Positions 25,901 to 33,724 are shown, numbered from the stretch's first letter. The stretch is 64,000 nt of DNA from Hymenobacter monticola (GCF_022811645.1 NZ_CP094534.1:4836001-4900000); one strand, 5' to 3'. Program-made: numbers and translations. The notes: a model not told the origin generated them from the sequence alone.

Positions 25901-25991
25901 CCGCCAGGAATTCACCGACGGTATTCGTTTCGTGCTGAACCTAAACAAACTCAGCCCCTTCCGCCTGCTGGACGAGAACTTGACGCGTTAA
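22971..25991 (+). CDS. M1 family metallopeptidase, large periplasmic form
   Basis: A 1006-residue gluzincin. It has a signal peptide (about 1-20, LPGLALAQ). The N-terminal beta domain resembles aminopeptidase N (ELTYLNNSPQALTFIWFHLW). The zinc site is His375-Glu376-x-x-His379 (HEVGHNWFY), with the third ligand Glu398 (MDEGMNTY), the exact HExxH-x18-E spacing. The residues after about 640 form an extra C-terminal region rich in beta strands, which makes it longer than standard aminopeptidase N. The expected role is trimming peptides in the periplasm. It ends at a perfect 16-bp terminator stem (26001-26050). Confidence 0.93.
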   Translation: MNKLLPLGLLALLPGLALAQRPAKSKTKPAALPKAATGPYFQQEVNYSIDVKLDDKTHQLRGREELTYLNNSPQALTFIWFHLWPNAYRDNNTAFGREQKRQGSRKFLFAKPDERGFIDSLAFQVNGQPAKLEFDPENPDIAKLLLPQALAPGATATIATPFRVKVPGSFSRMGHVGQSYQISQWYPKPAVLDRRGWHPIPYLSQGEFYSEYGSFDVSITLPSNYTVGATGVLQNPDEQARMAGLAAATAAKKTADDFGKDLAFPASAPTTKTLRYKQDRVHDFAWFADKRFNVLRDSVQLPSGRVVTSWVLFTNRQAERWIKGLQEVNDALTNYSKWVGEYPYASATAVDGALTAGSGMEYPMVTVTEPDAIVHEVGHNWFYGILGSNERDFPWMDEGMNTYVQTRVEELTNPQASMLADLQKIKPVANAFGLENLPGPALSMLPYQMLATRGLAQPVQGPTSADYTQINYAATVYYKTAVAMKYLAGYLGQEKFDAAMHLYYTRWQFKHPYPEDMQAMFEESTGQKLGWFFRDFLTTAQPYEADLSAVAVFNDVVKVLVRTESEKPWSVPVSTVDAQNNILETLWTTPFGNTDPNADEEVTSQLNFKRDNAVAVVVDAGYLAPQLNRRNDRLRLENGPRDRSEPIRLRPLFSVERWDKATVNWLPVVGANTSDKFMLGAAFYNSLIAPKKLQYLAMPMYSFNRNELNGIGRLQLNSRPQRGARQFITALTVQRFERYFKTEPSFTFVLPHRIGYLPQHQIQVAFTSVTDQDRNRTSSITTGEYSVRHDNAINSWSANVELNHLLGNASESNDRGAILLRASASLQHFYATNKRLQLRLFGGRFLQSSTSTGFVLGLSGSPDYRRQTAFLDRQQISHTVTAQLHQTDNRDGAFKAFLPVSSQRWLSALNAQIDVPGLPLAVFGDLGATSETQFLAGRSTSQRLFYDAGFTLPVVRSIFEIYVPVAGSQFNNGLPGSRQEFTDGIRFVLNLNKLSPFRLLDENLTR

Positions 25992-26000
25992 ATGTTCCGG

Positions 26001-26050
26001 CAATTGTTTCTGGTGCAAAGCCGTAATTAGCTGCGCACCAGAAACAATTG
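26001..26050. terminator. Bidirectional terminator stem between convergent genes
   Basis: CAATTGTTTCTGGTGC (26001-26016) is exactly complementary to 26035-26050, with an 18-nt loop. It is placed between the M1 peptidase and the convergent NTF2-like gene. Confidence 0.75.
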
Positions 26051-26053
26051 TCG

Positions 26054-26425
26054 TTACGCGTCTTCGGACGAATCCAGAAATAAATACAGGGATTTAATTA
26101 AGCCGTTTTCAACAATAGCCACATCCGAGCCGGTGGCAACGGGCGCAATTCCAGCGGCGCCAAGCTGCCAGGTAACGAGTTGCACGGAGCTATTGGCCTG
26201 TGCGGGCTTAATTAATTCGAATTTAAATTCCAGTGACCATCCGGCCTGCAACTTGGTAATAAGCTCATTTATCGCCTGATGCCCCGTGATGGGTTCAGCG
26301 CCGTGCCCCTCGAAAAAGGCCATATCGGGAGCATAGACGCCGGGCATTGCGGCCAAACGGCGGTTGACGTCCCGGTCATTCCAAATCACCAATAGGCTGT
26401 CCTCAATTAGTTGGGCTGCGTTCAT
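26054..26425 (-). CDS. SnoaL-like/NTF2-fold protein
   Basis: A 123-residue protein of the SnoaL-like (cystatin/NTF2) fold. An N-terminal helix (AAQLIEDSLLVIWNDRD) is followed by APDMAFFEGHGAEPITGHQA and three to four beta strands with an Ile-Lys-Ser turn near the end (IVENGLIKSLYLFLD). Such proteins are small-molecule isomerases, hydrolases or binding proteins; the ligand is unknown. GC is slightly lower than in the surroundings. Confidence 0.75.
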   Translation of the reverse strand: MNAAQLIEDSLLVIWNDRDVNRRLAAMPGVYAPDMAFFEGHGAEPITGHQAINELITKLQAGWSLEFKFELIKPAQANSSVQLVTWQLGAAGIAPVATGSDVAIVENGLIKSLYLFLDSSEDA

Positions 26426-26560
26426 TTTTAATTCGAATAATTAATTCAACATGTTGCCAGCGTCAATATAGCAAATGGGGTTGCATAGGCGCGGCTAGCT
26501 CTTCCGGACTCTTCACGCGGAGACCTGCCCATTTCACTATCCCTGCGTGTTGTCCGCCAC

Positions 26561-26568
26561 TACTTTTG
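26561..26568 (+). promoter_or_regulatory. TAnnTTTG promoter element for dgt (leaderless)
   Basis: TACTTTTG is separated from the dgt ATG by only CCTC. With initiation about 5-6 nt after the element the mRNA would begin at or beside the start codon. Confidence 0.6.
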
Positions 26569-26572
26569 CCTC

Positions 26573-27958
26573 ATGCCCGCCGAAACCCTGATGCAGTGGC
26601 CGCGCCTGCTCTCGCCGCGCCGCTTCCCCGACCAGCAACTCAGCACGCCCAATGTGCTGCCCGAGCGCGGCGACTTCGTGCGCGACTACGACCGGGTGGT
26701 GTTCAGTTCGGCCTTCCGGCGCCTGCAGCGCAAAACCCAGGTGATGCCCCTGCCCGAAACCGACTTCGTGCACACCCGCCTCACCCACTCGCTCGAAACC
26801 GCCGTGGTGGGCCGCTCCCTGGGCCGCCTCGCCGCCCGCCACCTCATGGAAGCCGACGCGGAGCTGGCCCGGCAACTGCCCAACCTCGACCAAGACTGCG
26901 GCGATATCGTGTCGGCCGCCTGCCTGGCCCACGACATCGGCAACCCGCCCTTCGGCCACTCCGGCGAAGACGCCATCAGCAGCTACTTCCTCAGCGCCGC
27001 CGCGGCCCCGTACCTGGCGCAATTGACAGCCGCCGAAGTGGCCGATTTGCAGCATTTTGAAGGCAATGCGGCGGGCTTCCGCATCCTCACGCACACCTAC
27101 GCGGCGCACAGCAGCGGCACCGCCGGCCTGGGCCTCACCTACGCCACGCTGGGCGCCTTCACCAAGTACCCGCGCCCCAGCCTGGTGCCCGACGCCGCCA
27201 AAGTAGGTGGCGCTTCCGAGAAGAAATACGGCCATTTTCAAACCGAAGCTGCGCGCTTCCAGCACGTGGCCGCCGAGTTGGGCCTGCTGCCCAAAGACGC
27301 CGCAGCCGGCTTCTACCACCGCCACCCACTGGCCTTTCTGGTCGAAGCCGCCGACGACCTTTGTTACCGCATCATCGACTTCGAGGACGGCCTCAAGCTG
27401 GGCCTCATCGCGCCCGAAACCGGCTTGCCCCTGCTCAAAAAGATGCTCAACGACCCGGCCGGCCGCAAGGGCAGCGTGCAGTGGCACGACTGGCGCGAGG
27501 AGCTGGGCTACATCCGCGCCCGCCTCATCGGCAAGCTGGTGGCCGAGCTGGCGGAGCTGTTTGCCCGGCACGCCCCCGCCATTCTGCGCGGCCAGTACGA
27601 CCAGTCCCTCATCAAAGAGCTCAGCTGCTGGGCCGATTTGCAGGAGGTGCAGCGCATCAGCATTAACCAACTCTACCGCAGCCGCCCGGTACTCGAAATT
27701 GAAGCCGCCGGCTTCGACGTACTCGGCGGCCTGCTCGACGCCTTCCTCTGCGCCATTTTCGACGCCGGTCAGGGCCACCGTAGCCGCAAGCTGCTCCTGT
27801 TGCTCCCCGAGCAATTCCGCGCTGAAAGCCACCAAGCTGATGTGTCAGCTTACGAAAAGATTTTGCTGCTCACCGATTTCGTAGCCGGCATGACCGACCA
27901 GAACGCGCTGAGCTTGTACAAGACCATTAAGGGGATTGAATTGCCGAAGGGGTTTTAA
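26573..27958 (+). CDS. dgt: Deoxyguanosinetriphosphate triphosphohydrolase
   Basis: A 461-residue HD-domain dNTPase. Metal ligands are in HTRLTHSLE (His67, His72) and CLAHDIGNPPFGHSGED (His120-Asp121). The start includes RGDFVRDYDRVVFSSAFRRL, typical of Dgt. It hydrolyses dGTP, or dNTPs more broadly, to the deoxynucleoside and triphosphate. The C-terminal part (YEKILLLTDFVAGMTDQNAL) is complete. It is transcribed alone from a leaderless-type promoter. Confidence 0.95.
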   Translation: MPAETLMQWPRLLSPRRFPDQQLSTPNVLPERGDFVRDYDRVVFSSAFRRLQRKTQVMPLPETDFVHTRLTHSLETAVVGRSLGRLAARHLMEADAELARQLPNLDQDCGDIVSAACLAHDIGNPPFGHSGEDAISSYFLSAAAAPYLAQLTAAEVADLQHFEGNAAGFRILTHTYAAHSSGTAGLGLTYATLGAFTKYPRPSLVPDAAKVGGASEKKYGHFQTEAARFQHVAAELGLLPKDAAAGFYHRHPLAFLVEAADDLCYRIIDFEDGLKLGLIAPETGLPLLKKMLNDPAGRKGSVQWHDWREELGYIRARLIGKLVAELAELFARHAPAILRGQYDQSLIKELSCWADLQEVQRISINQLYRSRPVLEIEAAGFDVLGGLLDAFLCAIFDAGQGHRSRKLLLLLPEQFRAESHQADVSAYEKILLLTDFVAGMTDQNALSLYKTIKGIELPKGF

Positions 27959-27973
27959 TGCGCGGTCAAAAGA

Positions 27974-28183
27974 TTAGGGATGCATGAATACCATTATCCA
28001 AATTGGTATCATCAGCAGAATCATTATCCCGCCCACTACCGACGCCCATCCTAGTCCAAGCGCAAACCGCACCTATTTATTTTTCGCGTTAAATGCGAGC
28101 CTTCGATACCCAAGCCAGACGACTAGGCCGAACGTGCCTAGAATTAATAATGCAATAAATGGATACAGATTATCTATACTCAT
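27974..28183 (-). pseudogene. Tiny two-helix membrane ORF split by an in-frame amber codon
   Basis: From ATG 28183 the frame reads MSIDNLYPFIALLILGTFG... for 36 codons to NAKNK and meets TAG at 28075-28073. It then continues in the same frame for 32 more codons (RFALGLGWASVVGGI...) to TAA at 27974. Each half is one membrane helix flanked by basic residues, as in a single 69-residue two-helix protein. It could be a decayed gene, a pair of micro-proteins (the second starting at GTG right after TAG), or amber read-through. The plus-strand frame here (27984-28238) is less protein-like. This accounts for the otherwise gene-free 27959-28258 stretch. Confidence 0.45.
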
Positions 28184-28258
28184 ATCATCACGTTGCTTTA
28201 AACCCGAGGCAACAGATTTTCACCTTTTATCCAATTAAGTAGCTTTTAGAAGTTTCTT

Positions 28259-28969
28259 CTAGCCTTCCTCATGCAATTTAACCAGATTTTCCAGCAGCGC
28301 CTCCAGCAGCTTGCGGCCCTTCCAGACTGATTTCAGCTTCCCGCGAATCTGCTCTGCCGTCTGCACAAATTCCTGCTCCTCGGCCTGCTCATGCCCCTCA
28401 AGCTCCATCAGTTTCTCGACCATGGGTACCGTCATTTCGGGGTGAAACTGTAGCCCAATCACCCCATCGCCCCACACAAAACCCTGCGTAGCCGTGCCCG
28501 CCGACATGCCCACGCGCATGGCGCCCGGCGGCACCGTAAACGTATCCAGGTGCCAGTGCAGCACGGTAGCTTTCTCGGGCCACCCGCGCAGCAGCGGATG
28601 CTCCAGCGACTTGGCCGAAAACCGCACCGTCCAGAAGCCGATTTCCGGCGCGTGATTGGGCCACACTTCGCCGCCCAGCGCCTCGGCCACCAGCTGCGCC
28701 CCCAGGCAAATGGCCAGCGTGATTTTGCCCACCCGCAAAGCCTCGCGGATGAAGGCTTTCTCGTCGCGCAGCCACGGCAGATAGTCCTCGTCGTGCACGC
28801 TCATAGCGCCGCCCAGAATCAGCAAGCCGTCGAAATCACCCAGCACCGGAAACACCGCGTTGGGTTCAAAAAGCTTCGTGAATGTGAGCGTATGGCCGTG
28901 CGCCGCCAGCCAGTCGGCCGCGTGGCCGGGGCCTTCGTCGGGCATGTGTTGGAGGCAATGGAAATGCAT
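28259..28969 (-). CDS. Class I glutamine amidotransferase (GMP-synthase-like domain)
   Basis: With the ATG at 28969 the product is 236 residues. The nucleophile is Cys88 (ICLGAQ), and the His/Glu pair is His176-Glu178 (LQFHPEMT). The oxyanion region is LLILGGAMSVHDED near 49-62. There is no synthetase domain, so it is a stand-alone type 1 amidotransferase of the gamma-glutamyl/GMP-synthase-like group with unknown acceptor. It lies downstream of guaA on the same strand, separated by a perfect 37-bp inverted repeat. Confidence 0.88.
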   Translation of the reverse strand: MHFHCLQHMPDEGPGHAADWLAAHGHTLTFTKLFEPNAVFPVLGDFDGLLILGGAMSVHDEDYLPWLRDEKAFIREALRVGKITLAICLGAQLVAEALGGEVWPNHAPEIGFWTVRFSAKSLEHPLLRGWPEKATVLHWHLDTFTVPPGAMRVGMSAGTATQGFVWGDGVIGLQFHPEMTVPMVEKLMELEGHEQAEEQEFVQTAEQIRGKLKSVWKGRKLLEALLENLVKLHEEG

Positions 28970-28993
28970 AGTCCTTAAGAAAGAATACAAAAA

Positions 28994-29096
28994 TAGAACG
29001 TCATGCTGAGCGCAGCCGAAGCATCTCTAACGCACGAGTAATTTGATTTACTTCCGCGGTAGAGATGCTTCGGCTGCGCTCAGCATGACGTTCTAT
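28994..29096. repeat. REP-like inverted repeat, family B, perfect 37-bp arms
   Basis: 28994-29030 (ATAGAACGTCATGCTGAGCG...) and 29060-29096 are exact reverse complements with a 29-nt loop. The perfect match suggests recent insertion or strong maintenance. Confidence 0.92.
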
Positions 29097-29116
29097 GTTC
29101 CTAGATTACCTGTCGG

Positions 29117-30652
29117 CTATTCCCACTCAATAGTAGCCGGCGGCTTGCTCGAAATATCGTAGACCACGCGGTTGATGCCGCGCACTTGGTTGATAATCTT
29201 GTTGCTCACCTCGGCCAGGAAATCGTAGGGCAGGTGGGCCCAGTCGGCGGTCATGCCGTCCACGCTGGTCACGGCGCGCAGGGCCACTACCCGCTCGTAG
29301 GTGCGCTCGTCGCCCATCACACCCACGCTTTGCACGGGCAGCAGCATGGCGCCGGCCTGCCACACGTGCTCATACAGGCCGTGCTGCTTCAGCAGGTTGA
29401 TGAACACGCCGTCGGCGCGCTGCAGCAGGTCCACCTTCTCGGGGGTGATGTCGCCGAGGATGCGGATGCCCAGGCCGGGGCCGGGGAAGGGGTGGCGGTT
29501 GAGGATTTCAGCCGGCAGCTCCAGTGCCGCGCCCACTTCGCGCACCTCATCCTTGAAGAGCATGCGCAGCGGCTCCACAATTTTCAGGTTCATCTTCTCG
29601 GGCAGGCCGCCCACGTTGTGGTGGCTCTTGATGGTCACGGCCGGGCCCTTCACCGACACCGACTCAATCACATCCGGATAGATAGTGCCCTGGGCCAGCC
29701 AGCGGGCGCCCTGCACCTTCTGCGCCTCGCGGTCGAACACCTCGATGAACGTGCGGCCAATGGCCTTGCGCTTGCCCTCGGGGTCGCTGATGCCGGCCAG
29801 GGCGGCGTAGAATTCGGGCGCGGCGTTCACGCCGGTCACGTTCAGGCCCAGGCCTTCGTAGGCTTTGAGCACCGTGGCAAACTCGTCCTGCCGCAGCAGG
29901 CCGTTATCCACGAAGATGCCGTGCAGGCGCGGGCCGATGGCGCGGTGCAGCAGCAGGGCCGCCACGCTGCTATCCACGCCGCCCGAGAGGCCCAGAATTA
30001 CCTGGTCGTCGGGGCCGATGGTGTGCTGTAGCGCTTCGACGGCCGAATCCACGAAGTGGTCGGGCGTCCAGCTTTGGGCGCACTGGCAGATGTTTACCAC
30101 GAAGTTGTGCAGCAGCACCTTGCCTTCGGTGGAGTGCGTCACCTCGGGGTGGAACTGGATGCCGTAGGTTTCCTGGCCTTCGATTTTGAAGGCGGCCACG
30201 TCCACTTCCGGCGTGCTGGCAATGATGTCGTAGCCCGCCGGCAATACCTTAATGGTGTCGCCGTGCGACATCCACACTTGCGAGTCGGTGTGCATGTCGG
30301 TGAGCAGCGCCGAGCCCCCGTCCAGCGACGTCAACCGGGCGCGGCCGTACTCGCGGATGGTGGCGGGCAGCACCTCGCCCCCGCCCTGCTGGGCCAGCAG
30401 TTGCGCGCCGTAGCACACGCCCAGCACCGGCACGTGGCCGAGCAGGTGGCTCAGGTCGGGGTTGGGCGCGCCTTCCTCGCGCACCGAGCAGGGCGAGCCG
30501 GAAAGAATAACGCCCCGAATATCGTCGCTGAGGACGAGGTTCGGGGCGTGGGTGTAGGGGTGAATTTCGCAGAACACGTGCAATTCGCGGATGCGCCGGG
30601 CTATCAATTGCGTGTACTGCGAGCCGAAATCGAGGATGATAAGTCGTTCCAT
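29117..30652 (-). CDS. guaA: GMP synthase (glutamine-hydrolysing)
   Basis: A 511-residue complete GuaA. The amidotransferase domain has Cys80 (GVCYGAQ) and the FHPEVTHS histidine near 166. The ATP-pyrophosphatase P-loop [10 protein letters not shown] is near 220-229, and the C-terminal dimerisation domain ends IEWE. It converts XMP to GMP. TAGCTTTG ends 4 nt before the ATG on the minus strand, so the transcript is probably leaderless. The SRP RNA promoter lies divergently about 200 bp away. Confidence 0.97.
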   Translation of the reverse strand: MERLIILDFGSQYTQLIARRIRELHVFCEIHPYTHAPNLVLSDDIRGVILSGSPCSVREEGAPNPDLSHLLGHVPVLGVCYGAQLLAQQGGGEVLPATIREYGRARLTSLDGGSALLTDMHTDSQVWMSHGDTIKVLPAGYDIIASTPEVDVAAFKIEGQETYGIQFHPEVTHSTEGKVLLHNFVVNICQCAQSWTPDHFVDSAVEALQHTIGPDDQVILGLSGGVDSSVAALLLHRAIGPRLHGIFVDNGLLRQDEFATVLKAYEGLGLNVTGVNAAPEFYAALAGISDPEGKRKAIGRTFIEVFDREAQKVQGARWLAQGTIYPDVIESVSVKGPAVTIKSHHNVGGLPEKMNLKIVEPLRMLFKDEVREVGAALELPAEILNRHPFPGPGLGIRILGDITPEKVDLLQRADGVFINLLKQHGLYEHVWQAGAMLLPVQSVGVMGDERTYERVVALRAVTSVDGMTADWAHLPYDFLAEVSNKIINQVRGINRVVYDISSKPPATIEWE

Positions 30653-30656
30653 GGTG

Positions 30657-30664
30657 CAAAGCTA
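30657..30664 (-). promoter_or_regulatory. TAnnTTTG promoter element for guaA (leaderless)
   Basis: On the minus strand TAGCTTTG is followed by CACC and then the guaA ATG at 30652. Confidence 0.6.
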
Positions 30665-30668
30665 ACCA

Positions 30669-30826
30669 CGGATTCGAGCGGATTTTACGGATTTCACGGA
30701 TTTTGTGGACGCCACCGTTCGGCTCCCAGGTTTTTTCTGGCATTGCCCATCAGTGCCATTTTCAAAAGAATCAACCGCTTACCAGCCCTGCGGCCGCCCT
30801 ATCCGGCGCACCCGCTACAAAATCCG
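30669..30826. repeat. Imperfect inverted repeat with ACGGATTT words
   Basis: Repeated ACGGATT/CGGATTTT words at 30669-30706 are mirrored by ACAAAATCCG (30817-30826) and CCGTGCTGAATCCG just after. It fills the divergent region between guaA and the SRP RNA gene. Confidence 0.5.
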
Positions 30827-30859
30827 TCCACTCCGTGCTGAATCCGACGAATACGTGCT

Positions 30860-30867
30860 TACCTTTG
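30860..30867 (+). promoter_or_regulatory. TAnnTTTG promoter element for the SRP RNA
   Basis: TACCTTTG ends 6 nt before the first paired base of the SRP RNA (30873). This gives an internal estimate of the distance from motif to transcription start in this genome. Confidence 0.75.
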
Positions 30868-30872
30868 CAGCG

Positions 30873-30961
30873 GCAAGTCAGAACGACCAGCTCCTGCTGA
30901 ACTCCCCCAGGACCGGAAGGTAGCAAGGGTAGGTGGTTGTAGCGGTGCGATTTTGGCTTGC
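30873..30961 (+). ncRNA. ffs: Signal recognition particle RNA, small bacterial (4.5S) type
   Basis: The apical domain is clear: CTCCCCCAGGACCGGAAGGT followed by AGCAAGGG, matching the conserved GGACCGGAAGGNAGCA loop that binds Ffh. The ends pair exactly (GCAAGTCA 30873-30880 with TGGCTTGC 30954-30961, one G-U), and a run of eight T follows, so the RNA's own closing helix can act as the terminator. The length of about 89-97 nt fits the Alu-less bacterial form. Function: scaffold for co-translational membrane targeting with Ffh and FtsY. Confidence 0.93.
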
Positions 30962-31025
30962 TTTTTTTTGCCCTTTCGCGTCGGCCCCGATGCTGCTCTG
31001 TTCCGCAATTTGGCGGGCGTATGAG

Positions 31026-31033
31026 TAGCTTTG
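31026..31033 (+). promoter_or_regulatory. TAnnTTTG promoter element upstream of fsa
   Basis: TAGCTTTG lies 97 nt before the fsa ATG. The predicted leader contains the 31054-31121 inverted repeat. Confidence 0.45.
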
Positions 31034-31053
31034 GGGCCGATTCTTTTTTGTCG

Positions 31054-31121
31054 GTAGTCAGTATCAGGTAGTCGGTTTTCAGACCGCAATACCTAACCAC
31101 TGGCTACTTAATACTGACTAC
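31054..31121. repeat. 11-bp inverted repeat in the fsa leader
   Basis: GTAGTCAGTAT (31054-31064) is exactly complementary to ATACTGACTAC (31111-31121), and partial extra copies of the same word lie inside. It ends 8 nt before the fsa ATG, so a folded leader could affect initiation. Confidence 0.6.
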
Positions 31122-31129
31122 TCATTCCC

Positions 31130-31786
31130 ATGAAATTCTTTCTCGACACCGCCAACCTCGATGAAATCCGCGAAGCCGTAGAGCTGGGCGTCCTCGACGG
31201 CGTGACCACCAATCCTTCGCTCATGGCCAAAGAAGGCATCAAAGGCCTCGATGCCGTGATGGCCCACTACCGCCAAATCTGCGAGCTGGTGGACGGCGAT
31301 GTGTCGGCCGAAGTCATTGCTACTGACTTCGATGGCATCGTGCGCGAGGGCGAGGCCCTGGCCGACCTGCACCCCAACATCGTGGTGAAAGTGCCCATGA
31401 TTAAGGAAGGCATCAAGGCCATTAAGTACTTCGCCGACAAAGGCATCAAAACCAACTGCACGCTGGTGTTCACCGCTGGCCAGGCCCTGCTGGCCGCCAA
31501 GGCCGGCGCCACTTACGTGTCGCCCTTCGTGGGCCGCCTGGATGACATCGGCCACGACGGCCTGCAGCTCATCGAGCAGATTGTGCAGATTTTCAGCAAC
31601 TACGGCTACCCCACCGAAGTGCTGGCCGCCTCGGTGCGCCACGTGCCCCACCTCATTCAGTGCGCCGAAATTGGCGCCGACGTGGTGACCTGCCCGCTCA
31701 ACGTCATCACCGGCCTGCTCAACCACCCGCTCACGGACAAGGGCCTGGCCACCTTCCTGGCCGACCATAAAAAAGTAAATTCTTAG
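31130..31786 (+). CDS. fsa: Fructose-6-phosphate aldolase / small transaldolase
   Basis: A 218-residue TIM-barrel transaldolase of the short (Fsa/TalC) type. The start is [20 protein letters not shown], with [13 protein letters not shown] near 24-36 and the Schiff-base lysine Lys87 in NIVVKVPM. It interconverts fructose 6-phosphate with dihydroxyacetone plus glyceraldehyde 3-phosphate, or acts as transaldolase; sequence alone does not separate these reliably. It is followed by a family-C repeat and then a small protein and ftsE. Confidence 0.93.
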   Translation: MKFFLDTANLDEIREAVELGVLDGVTTNPSLMAKEGIKGLDAVMAHYRQICELVDGDVSAEVIATDFDGIVREGEALADLHPNIVVKVPMIKEGIKAIKYFADKGIKTNCTLVFTAGQALLAAKAGATYVSPFVGRLDDIGHDGLQLIEQIVQIFSNYGYPTEVLAASVRHVPHLIQCAEIGADVVTCPLNVITGLLNHPLTDKGLATFLADHKKVNS

Positions 31787-31787
31787 G

Positions 31788-31852
31788 GTTGAATGTTGAG
31801 GGTTGAATGCCCTCAATGCTCTTGATGGATAACTCAACCCTCAACATTCAAC
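31788..31852. repeat. Inverted repeat, family C
   Basis: GTTGAATGTTGAGGGTTGA (31788-31806) pairs exactly with 31834-31852; the same word forms the 18414-18531 repeat. It starts 2 nt after the fsa stop codon. Confidence 0.88.
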
Positions 31853-31869
31853 ACTCAAAATTTCCCGCC

Positions 31870-32073
31870 GTGTACATCATCAAAGTAAAAGGCAAGGCCA
31901 AAATTCCGGATTACATCCAACTGCGGGACGAGGCTTTCGTGCTGATTGCCTACTTCCGGGCCGACCGGCCGCTGAAGGACCTGCACCGCTACGGCCTGGA
32001 AGGCAAGGAAACCGAGCTGGCGGCGGTTATTTCGGGGCTGGAATTTGGCAAACTGCAGCCGCTGAGCTTGTAA
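31870..32073 (+). CDS. Small conserved protein ahead of ftsE
   Basis: A GTG start at 31870 gives 67 residues (MYIIKVKGKAKIPDYIQLRD, ending FGKLQPLSL). Frames further upstream read through the repeat and are not credible. It is mixed alpha/beta, with no signal peptide or membrane segment. Its stop lies 4 nt before the ftsE ATG, so the two form an operon. I recognise the arrangement as common in Cytophagales but not a domain or function. Confidence 0.75.
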   Translation: MYIIKVKGKAKIPDYIQLRDEAFVLIAYFRADRPLKDLHRYGLEGKETELAAVISGLEFGKLQPLSL

Positions 32074-32077
32074 GAAG

Positions 32078-32761
32078 ATGACCGAAAATGTGATTGAGCT
32101 GCACGACGCCACCATTATGCAGGAGGAGCAGGCCGTGCTACAGGGCGTGACGTTCGCGCTGGAAAAGGGCGCCTTCTGCTACCTGGTGGGCCGTACCGGC
32201 TCGGGCAAGTCGTCGCTGCTAAAAACACTGTATGCCGACCTGCCGCTGCAAAGCGGCATGGGCACCGTGGCCGGCTTCCCGCTGGCGAAGCTGCCGGCCA
32301 GCAAGGTGCCGTATCTGCGCCGCCGGCTGGGCATTGTGTTCCAAGACTTTCAGCTGCTTTCGGACCGCACGGTGGCCGAAAACCTCCTGTTTGTGCTCAA
32401 CGCCACTGGCTGGAAAGGCAAGGCCAAAAAGCAACAGCGCGTGAGTGATGTACTTACGCAAGTAGGCCTCAACGGGGCCGCCAACCGCATGCCGCACCGC
32501 CTCTCGGGCGGCGAGCAGCAGCGCGTGGTCATTGCCCGCGCCATGCTCAACGAGCCCGTGCTGCTGCTGGCCGACGAGCCCACCGGCAACCTCGACCCCG
32601 AGGTATCGGACAGCATTATGCGCCTGTTTGCAGAAATAAACAACGCCGGCACAGCCATTTTGATGGCTACGCACAACTTTCAGCTGCTGGAGAAATACCC
32701 CCACCGCGTGCTCACCTGCAAGGACGGTGAACTGCTGGATTCGGCCCGGCAGCCGCAATAG
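32078..32761 (+). CDS. ftsE: Cell-division ABC transporter ATPase FtsE
   Basis: A 227-residue ATPase. Walker A is GRTGSGKS (38-45), the signature LSGGEQQRV is near 143-151, and Walker B is LLLADEPTGNLDPEVSD. The H-loop is LMATHNFQLLE. FtsE with FtsX controls cell-wall hydrolases at the septum. No ftsX follows, so the permease is encoded elsewhere, as is usual in this phylum. The upstream 67-residue protein is probably co-translated. Confidence 0.9.
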   Translation: MTENVIELHDATIMQEEQAVLQGVTFALEKGAFCYLVGRTGSGKSSLLKTLYADLPLQSGMGTVAGFPLAKLPASKVPYLRRRLGIVFQDFQLLSDRTVAENLLFVLNATGWKGKAKKQQRVSDVLTQVGLNGAANRMPHRLSGGEQQRVVIARAMLNEPVLLLADEPTGNLDPEVSDSIMRLFAEINNAGTAILMATHNFQLLEKYPHRVLTCKDGELLDSARQPQ

Positions 32762-32812
32762 CCAACCCGTCCGGCAACTCGTTGGCATTTGCTCACTTCA
32801 TTCTCACTTGCA

Positions 32813-33706
32813 ATGACCGTTGGCCTCTCCGTGCTGATTCCGGTTTACAATTGGGAAGTGGAGGCCCTGGTGCGGGCGCTACTGGCGCAACAATCCGACT
32901 GGCCCGGCCCGGTCGAAGTCCTGCTTTTCGACGACGGCTCCCGGCCTGAAATCCTGACTGCCAACCGACCACTGGGCGCGCTGCCTTGCGTGCACTACCG
33001 CGAACTGCCGCGCAACGTGGGCCGAGCCGCCATCCGCAACCAGCTGGCCGCCGCTGCGCAACACGAGTGGCTGCTGCTGCTCGACAACGACAGCCTGCCG
33101 CCCGATGCGCAGTTTCTGGCCCGCTACGCGGCGGCTGTGGACCGGGCCGAGGTAATCATTGGCGGCACCCGCTACCGCGCCGCGCCGCCGGCCGACCCGG
33201 CGTTGCACTTGCGCTGGCTGTATGGCCAAGCCCGGGAGGCGCGGCCCGCCGCCGTGCGCCAAGCCGCGCCTTACGGCCAGCTTACCATCAACAACGCGCT
33301 GATTCGAACCGACGTTTTTCGTCGGTTTGCGCTGGATGAGGGCCTGAGCGGCTACGGACACGAAGACACCAAATTCGGCCTGGCGCTGGCAGCAGCGGGC
33401 ACACCGCTGCTGCACATCGACAACCCCGTGCTGCACGAGGGCTTGGAGCCGGCCGTCGTTTTCCTGCAAAAGAGCGAACAAGCCGTGCGCAATCTGGCCC
33501 AGTTGTACCGCACCGAAAGTCTGGGCACCGAGTCGCGCCTGCTGCAAATGGCCCTGCGCCTGAAGCGACTGGGGCTGGCCGGAGCCGCCCGTGCGACACT
33601 AAGCGTGACGGCTCCGGCACTACGCCGGCAGCTGCTCTCGGCGCAGCCCCAATTGCGGGCTTTCGACCTGCTGAAACTGTTCTGGCTGCTGCGGGAGTTG
33701 GCCTGA
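32813..33706 (+). CDS. Family 2 glycosyltransferase
   Basis: With the ATG at 32813 the product is 297 residues. It has the GT-A fold: LSVLIPVYN at the start, DDGS at residues 40-43, and the metal-binding DND at 91-93 (LLLLDNDSLP). An ED pair lies in GYGHEDTKFG near 185-190. It transfers a sugar from a nucleotide donor; donor and acceptor are unknown. It is followed by a sugar aminotransferase and a WlbA-like dehydrogenase, so it likely belongs to surface polysaccharide synthesis. Confidence 0.88.
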   Translation: MTVGLSVLIPVYNWEVEALVRALLAQQSDWPGPVEVLLFDDGSRPEILTANRPLGALPCVHYRELPRNVGRAAIRNQLAAAAQHEWLLLLDNDSLPPDAQFLARYAAAVDRAEVIIGGTRYRAAPPADPALHLRWLYGQAREARPAAVRQAAPYGQLTINNALIRTDVFRRFALDEGLSGYGHEDTKFGLALAAAGTPLLHIDNPVLHEGLEPAVVFLQKSEQAVRNLAQLYRTESLGTESRLLQMALRLKRLGLAGAARATLSVTAPALRRQLLSAQPQLRAFDLLKLFWLLRELA

Positions 33707-33716
33707 GTTTGCCCAG

Positions 33717-33724
33717 TATCTTTG
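33717..33724 (+). promoter_or_regulatory. TAnnTTTG promoter element for the aminotransferase
   Basis: TATCTTTG overlaps the first possible start (TTG 33722), so translation should start downstream, most likely at GTG 33749. Confidence 0.5.

Noticed and set aside
26537..27835. 432-codon minus-strand frame opposite dgt
   Set aside because: dgt has its HD residues, promoter and full length on the plus strand; the antisense frame has no recognisable domain.
27984..28238. Plus-strand 84-codon frame in the dgt-amidotransferase gap
   Set aside because: Composition is not protein-like (scattered Pro/Thr/Asn), while the opposite strand gives two clean hydrophobic helices in one frame.
30657..31129. 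tRNA or riboswitch in the guaA-fsa gap
   Set aside because: The conserved GGACCGGAAGG loop, paired ends and T-run identify SRP RNA; no cloverleaf or aptamer core was found in the rest.
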